Shown here: positions 4,548-5,628 of the stretch, in pieces
Layout of the letters: each line of letters opens with the position of its first letter
How positions within the stretch are numbered: the stretch's first letter is position 1
DNA from: an uncultured Caulobacteraceae bacterium
GTDB lineage: Bacteria > Pseudomonadota > Alphaproteobacteria > Caulobacterales > Caulobacteraceae
Assembly (NCBI GenBank): GCA_937910255.1
Contig: CALEOQ010000597.1
Coordinates: forward strand, 1 to 5,628
Direction of reading: 5' to 3'
DNA: 5,628 nucleotides
Translations under genes and position numbers: made by a program
Notes under the pieces: model-generated
Told to the model about the DNA's origin: nothing
Database searches by the model: none
The model's input: the letters and a program-made list of their open reading frames with translations, nothing else

Positions 4548-4974
4548 GGTTTCCCGTGGGCGCTTGAAGCTGCTTGCCGAGGACGCCGAGGATCTCGCGG
4601 TGATCTCAGCGGCCCTGCAGGACGCGGTGGCCAAGATCGGCGACATCCGATTCGAGGCTCAGACGCGGCTTCTGACCATCGCCTTCAACCGCTACCGCTG
4701 GGAGGCGGGCGGAGGTTCTCGGGTGCGCAGCGCCCTGCAACTTGGATCGGTCGAACAGGTCGAGGCCCGCCGGCTGCGGCGCGATGCGCCCGACGCGGTG
4801 GTCGAGCTGCTGGCCGTCACCTTCGAGCCGGACGCCGAGCCCCCGGGGGGCGCTGTGGTGCTGAACTTCGCGGGCGGCGGCGACCTCAGGATCAAGGTCG
4901 AATGCATCGAGGCCGTCATGGCCGACGTCTCCGAGCCCTGGCCGACCCCGCGGACGCCCAGGCACGAGACCTAG
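4540..4974 (+). CDS. DUF2948 family protein
   Basis: This 144-residue protein matches the alphaproteobacterial DUF2948 pattern. It begins RLKLLAEDAEDLAVISAALQDAV-type (about residues 8-29), followed by a GDIRFEAQTRLLTIAFNRYRWE segment (34-55), a central block LLAVTFEP, and a C-terminal GGDLRIKVECIEAVMADV segment. The function of the family is unknown. There is no signal peptide, membrane helix or evident catalytic motif, and it is predicted cytosolic. The gene overlaps the end of murA by 8 bp in another frame, which indicates co-transcription and translational coupling. The murA - DUF2948 - hisD order is a conserved alphaproteobacterial arrangement, so the identification is supported by context as well as sequence. 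A link to cell-wall or histidine synthesis is not established. Confidence 0.9.
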   Translation: MPEVSRGRLKLLAEDAEDLAVISAALQDAVAKIGDIRFEAQTRLLTIAFNRYRWEAGGGSRVRSALQLGSVEQVEARRLRRDAPDAVVELLAVTFEPDAEPPGGAVVLNFAGGGDLRIKVECIEAVMADVSEPWPTPRTPRHET

Positions 4975-5013
4975 GTCCGCCGCTCGCGGCCTGTGGCTGC
5001 GGCGCCATGGCGT

Positions 5014-5036
5014 TGGACGGCCGGGATCGCTACATA
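5014..5036 (+). promoter_or_regulatory. Candidate internal promoter directly before hisD
   Basis: GCTACATA (5029-5036) matches the Caulobacter-type -10 GCTANAWC at 7 of 8 positions. TGGACGG (5014-5020) matches TTGACGS at 6 of 7, but the 8-bp gap is shorter than the usual 10-14. Initiation would fall at about 5043-5045, at or next to the hisD ATG, giving a leaderless or nearly leaderless message. Read-through from murA remains the main expected source of hisD mRNA. Confidence 0.35.
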
Positions 5037-5044
5037 GCCAGGCC

Positions 5045-5628
5045 ATGCGCCGTTTCCTCTTTTCCGACCCCGATTTCGAAGCCCGCTTCGCCGCCCTGGT
5101 GAACGAGCGCCGCGATACGCCCGAGGATGTCGAAGCCATCGTGCGCGACGTCCTGGCGGCGGTGCGGCGCGAGGGCTTGGCCGCCGTCCTGCGCTATGGC
5201 GCGCAATTCGACGGGGTGGAGATCAGCGAGGCCGATCTGCGGGTGACGCCGGAAGAGATCGAGGCCGGCGCGGCGGCCTGTCCGCAGGAGGTGCGCGAGG
5301 CGATCGATTTCGCCGCCGGCCGCATCCGCAGCTATCACGAACGGCAGCGCCCGGACGACGCCCGCTTCACCGACGAGGCCGGGGTCGAGATGGGCTGGCG
5401 CTGGACGCCGATCGAGGCCGTGGGGATCTATGTGCCTGGCGGCCGCGCGGCCTATCCCTCCACCGTGCTGATGAACGCTGTGCCGGCCGCGGTGGCCGGG
5501 GTGTCCCGCATCGCCATGGTCACGCCGCCCGGGCGCTTGCAGCCGGCGGTGCTGGCGGCGGCCCCCGCGCCGGCGCTCGGGCGCGCGGCCTGCAGGGGAC
5601 CGGGGTTGTCTCCGGGTGTCGCCTCGTC
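5045..5628 (+). CDS. hisD: Histidinol dehydrogenase, partial (N-terminal part)
   Basis: HisD oxidises L-histidinol to L-histidine in two NAD-dependent steps in the cytoplasm. The N-terminus is typical: FSDPDFEARFAAL, RRDTPEDVEAIVRDVLAAVR, LRYGAQFDG and RIRSYHERQRP. It is followed by the family hallmark EAVGIYVPGGRAAYPSTVLM (residues 124-143) and NAVPAAVAGV. The family is about 430 residues long, and only about 173 recognisable residues are here. The zinc ligands and catalytic histidines lie in the missing part. The frame stays open to 5628, but after residue 173 (base 5563) it no longer encodes the expected AGV-EIYRVGGAQA segment. Only a weak AGG (5040-5042) lies before ATG 5045, at very short spacing, and the gap from the DUF2948 stop is 70 bp. 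Identity is secure, but the 3' end is unreliable. Confidence 0.94.
   Translation, partial: MRRFLFSDPDFEARFAALVNERRDTPEDVEAIVRDVLAAVRREGLAAVLRYGAQFDGVEISEADLRVTPEEIEAGAAACPQEVREAIDFAAGRIRSYHERQRPDDARFTDEAGVEMGWRWTPIEAVGIYVPGGRAAYPSTVLMNAVPAAVAGVSRIAMVTPPGRLQPAVLAAAPAPALGRAACRGPGLSPGVAS
5564..5628 (+). other. Corrupted or chimeric contig end inside hisD
   Basis: Up to LQPAVLAAA the hisD frame matches the family. From 5564 on it reads PAPALGRAACRGPGLSPGVAS, which does not resemble HisD. I translated the other two plus-strand frames of this stretch and neither restores the conserved EIYRVGGAQA-type segment. A single frameshift is therefore not enough. Accumulated sequencing errors at a low-coverage contig end, or a chimeric join, fit better than a real gene variant. 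Confidence 0.7.

Overview
The window is GC-rich and reads as a piece of an alphaproteobacterial chromosome, most likely Caulobacterales (Caulobacter or Phenylobacterium type). The main evidence is the gene order murA - DUF2948 protein - hisD, a widely conserved alphaproteobacterial arrangement. It is supported by an XRE regulator of the alphaproteobacterial 'FQQVQKYERG' type and by promoter-like elements resembling the Caulobacter consensus. The genus is inferred, not proven. Both ends look like assembly-contig ends. Bases 1-130 are Illumina P7/index/read-2 adapter read-through rather than genome. The last ~65 bases, inside hisD, no longer encode recognisable HisD.

Left part (131-2696) is a small signalling and regulatory region. 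On the minus strand, an OmpR/PhoB-type response regulator overlaps by 4 bp (ATGA) the start of an exported LysM protein, which the adapter cuts off after 85 residues. Divergent from it are a stand-alone CheY-like receiver, a small two-helix membrane protein of unknown function and an XRE-type regulator. No histidine kinase is visible. The same 10-bp-period tandem TGTAA repeat lies upstream of both the receiver gene (1242-1261) and the membrane-protein gene (1872-1891). That architecture suits an OmpR-family regulator, and one is encoded next door. This is the most interesting unexplained signal in the window.

Middle part (2697-2997): two strong hairpins separate the XRE gene from a convergent minus-strand tRNA-Thr(GGT). 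The tRNA has a complete cloverleaf and an encoded CCA, apart from a T29/C41 mismatch in the anticodon stem.

Right part (2997-5628), all on the plus strand: a 50-residue Arg-rich protein, then murA (first committed step of peptidoglycan synthesis, probably starting at a TTG), a DUF2948 protein overlapping murA by 8 bp, and a partial hisD (last two oxidations of histidine synthesis). The murA/DUF2948 overlap indicates co-transcription. A promoter-like element just before hisD raises the possibility of an extra, nearly leaderless hisD transcript. I see no mobile element, CRISPR array or defence system.
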